Source of the DNA: Mucilaginibacter aurantiaciroseus
GTDB taxonomy: Bacteria; Bacteroidota; Bacteroidia; Sphingobacteriales; Sphingobacteriaceae
DNA length: 64,000 bases
Assembly: GCF_024055595.1 (NCBI RefSeq)
Contig: NZ_JAMXOF010000002.1
Location: 1,054,001 to 1,118,000 of the forward strand
Reading direction: 5' to 3'
Below, piece after piece: positions 63,917 through 64,000 of the stretch. Under the pieces are notes generated by a model. The model ran no database searches and was not told the origin of the DNA. It worked only from the letters and a program-made list of their open reading frames with translations. Every line of letters begins with the position of its first letter. Position 1 is the stretch's first letter. The translations under genes and the position numbers were made by a program.

Positions 63917-64000
63917 TTATAAATCAATATTCGTATCAACACCAACCACGACCTCGCCGATATTCACTTTTCTAATCGCCCTATAAAGCTCATCCATATC
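63917..64000 (-). CDS. C-terminal end of an unidentified protein, cut by window edge
   Basis: Before the kinase start, the minus strand carries MDELYRAIRKVNIGEVVVGV plus DTNIDL and a TAA at 63917-63919, only 10 bp upstream of the kinase ATG. The ATG at 63997 may be internal. The fragment is too short to identify. It is probably operon-linked with the kinase. Confidence 0.35.
   Translation of the reverse strand, partial: DMDELYRAIRKVNIGEVVVGVDTNIDL

Noticed and set aside
1..64000. CRISPR array or prophage structural genes
   Set aside because: No regularly spaced short repeats and no capsid, tail, terminase or portal-like proteins were seen.

Overview
The window looks like chromosomal DNA of a Bacteroidota bacterium, most likely a Sphingobacteriaceae (Mucilaginibacter/Pedobacter-like). 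The evidence is a SusC/SusD polysaccharide utilisation locus, an almost complete absence of Shine-Dalgarno sequences, TAnnTTTG-type promoter elements, a DUF5107 protein and a Bacteroidota-type dihydroorotase. Much of it is accessory DNA. Intact operons alternate with gene scars: broken toxin-antitoxin genes, a transposase remnant, truncated MFS, Fic and HipA genes, a dead sigma factor and a dead LysR.

Layout. 1-2 kb: two tandem methyltransferase genes (one cut by the window edge, one frameshifted) divergent from a Crp/Fnr regulator with an FNR-like palindrome between them. 2.1-7 kb: the left part of a probable integrated element. It has a tRNA 3'-end fragment with terminator (candidate att scar), HipBA, a 274-bp repeat and a small plasmid/ICE-like module with a DUF932 protein. 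7-14 kb: a truncated DUF2779 gene fused to a nucleotidyltransferase scrap, a dead IS1595-type transposase, a GH95 enzyme and a decayed region with a 33-bp perfect hairpin. 14.2-29.6 kb: a polysaccharide utilisation locus (SusC, SusD, GH30, GH2, DUF5107-TPR protein, sugar MFS transporter, divergent AraC). 29.8-36.3 kb: a GH35 relic, a broken HigBA pair, and a DinB plus DnaE2-type error-prone polymerase cassette. The cassette ends in the same hairpin module that follows the small module at 6.9 kb. 36.5-44.9 kb: KaiC-like ATPase plus CheB, a receiver protein, a giant CheB-CheR-PAS-histidine kinase, and small copper- and Met-rich proteins.

45-60 kb is the most coherent and least familiar part. 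A LysR regulator, a DabB-DabA inorganic-carbon transporter operon carrying a dihydroorotase gene, a decayed second LysR, and an isocitrate dehydrogenase gene share near-identical 17-bp palindromes (CATAA-N7-TTATG). These lie at the LysR start codon, the dab promoter and the isocitrate dehydrogenase promoter, so they probably form one regulon. Isocitrate dehydrogenase is translationally coupled to a small protein of a new-looking paralogous family and is followed by a DUF6671 protein. A second paralogue then overlaps an ABC transporter whose nucleotide-binding domain keeps Walker A but has lost its other motifs, and HlyD and TolC genes follow. A third paralogue is a pseudogene near 62 kb. 60-64 kb holds more scars and a PAS histidine kinase related to the C-terminal half of the giant kinase.

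All functional names come from reading the protein sequences against remembered family features; no database search was run.
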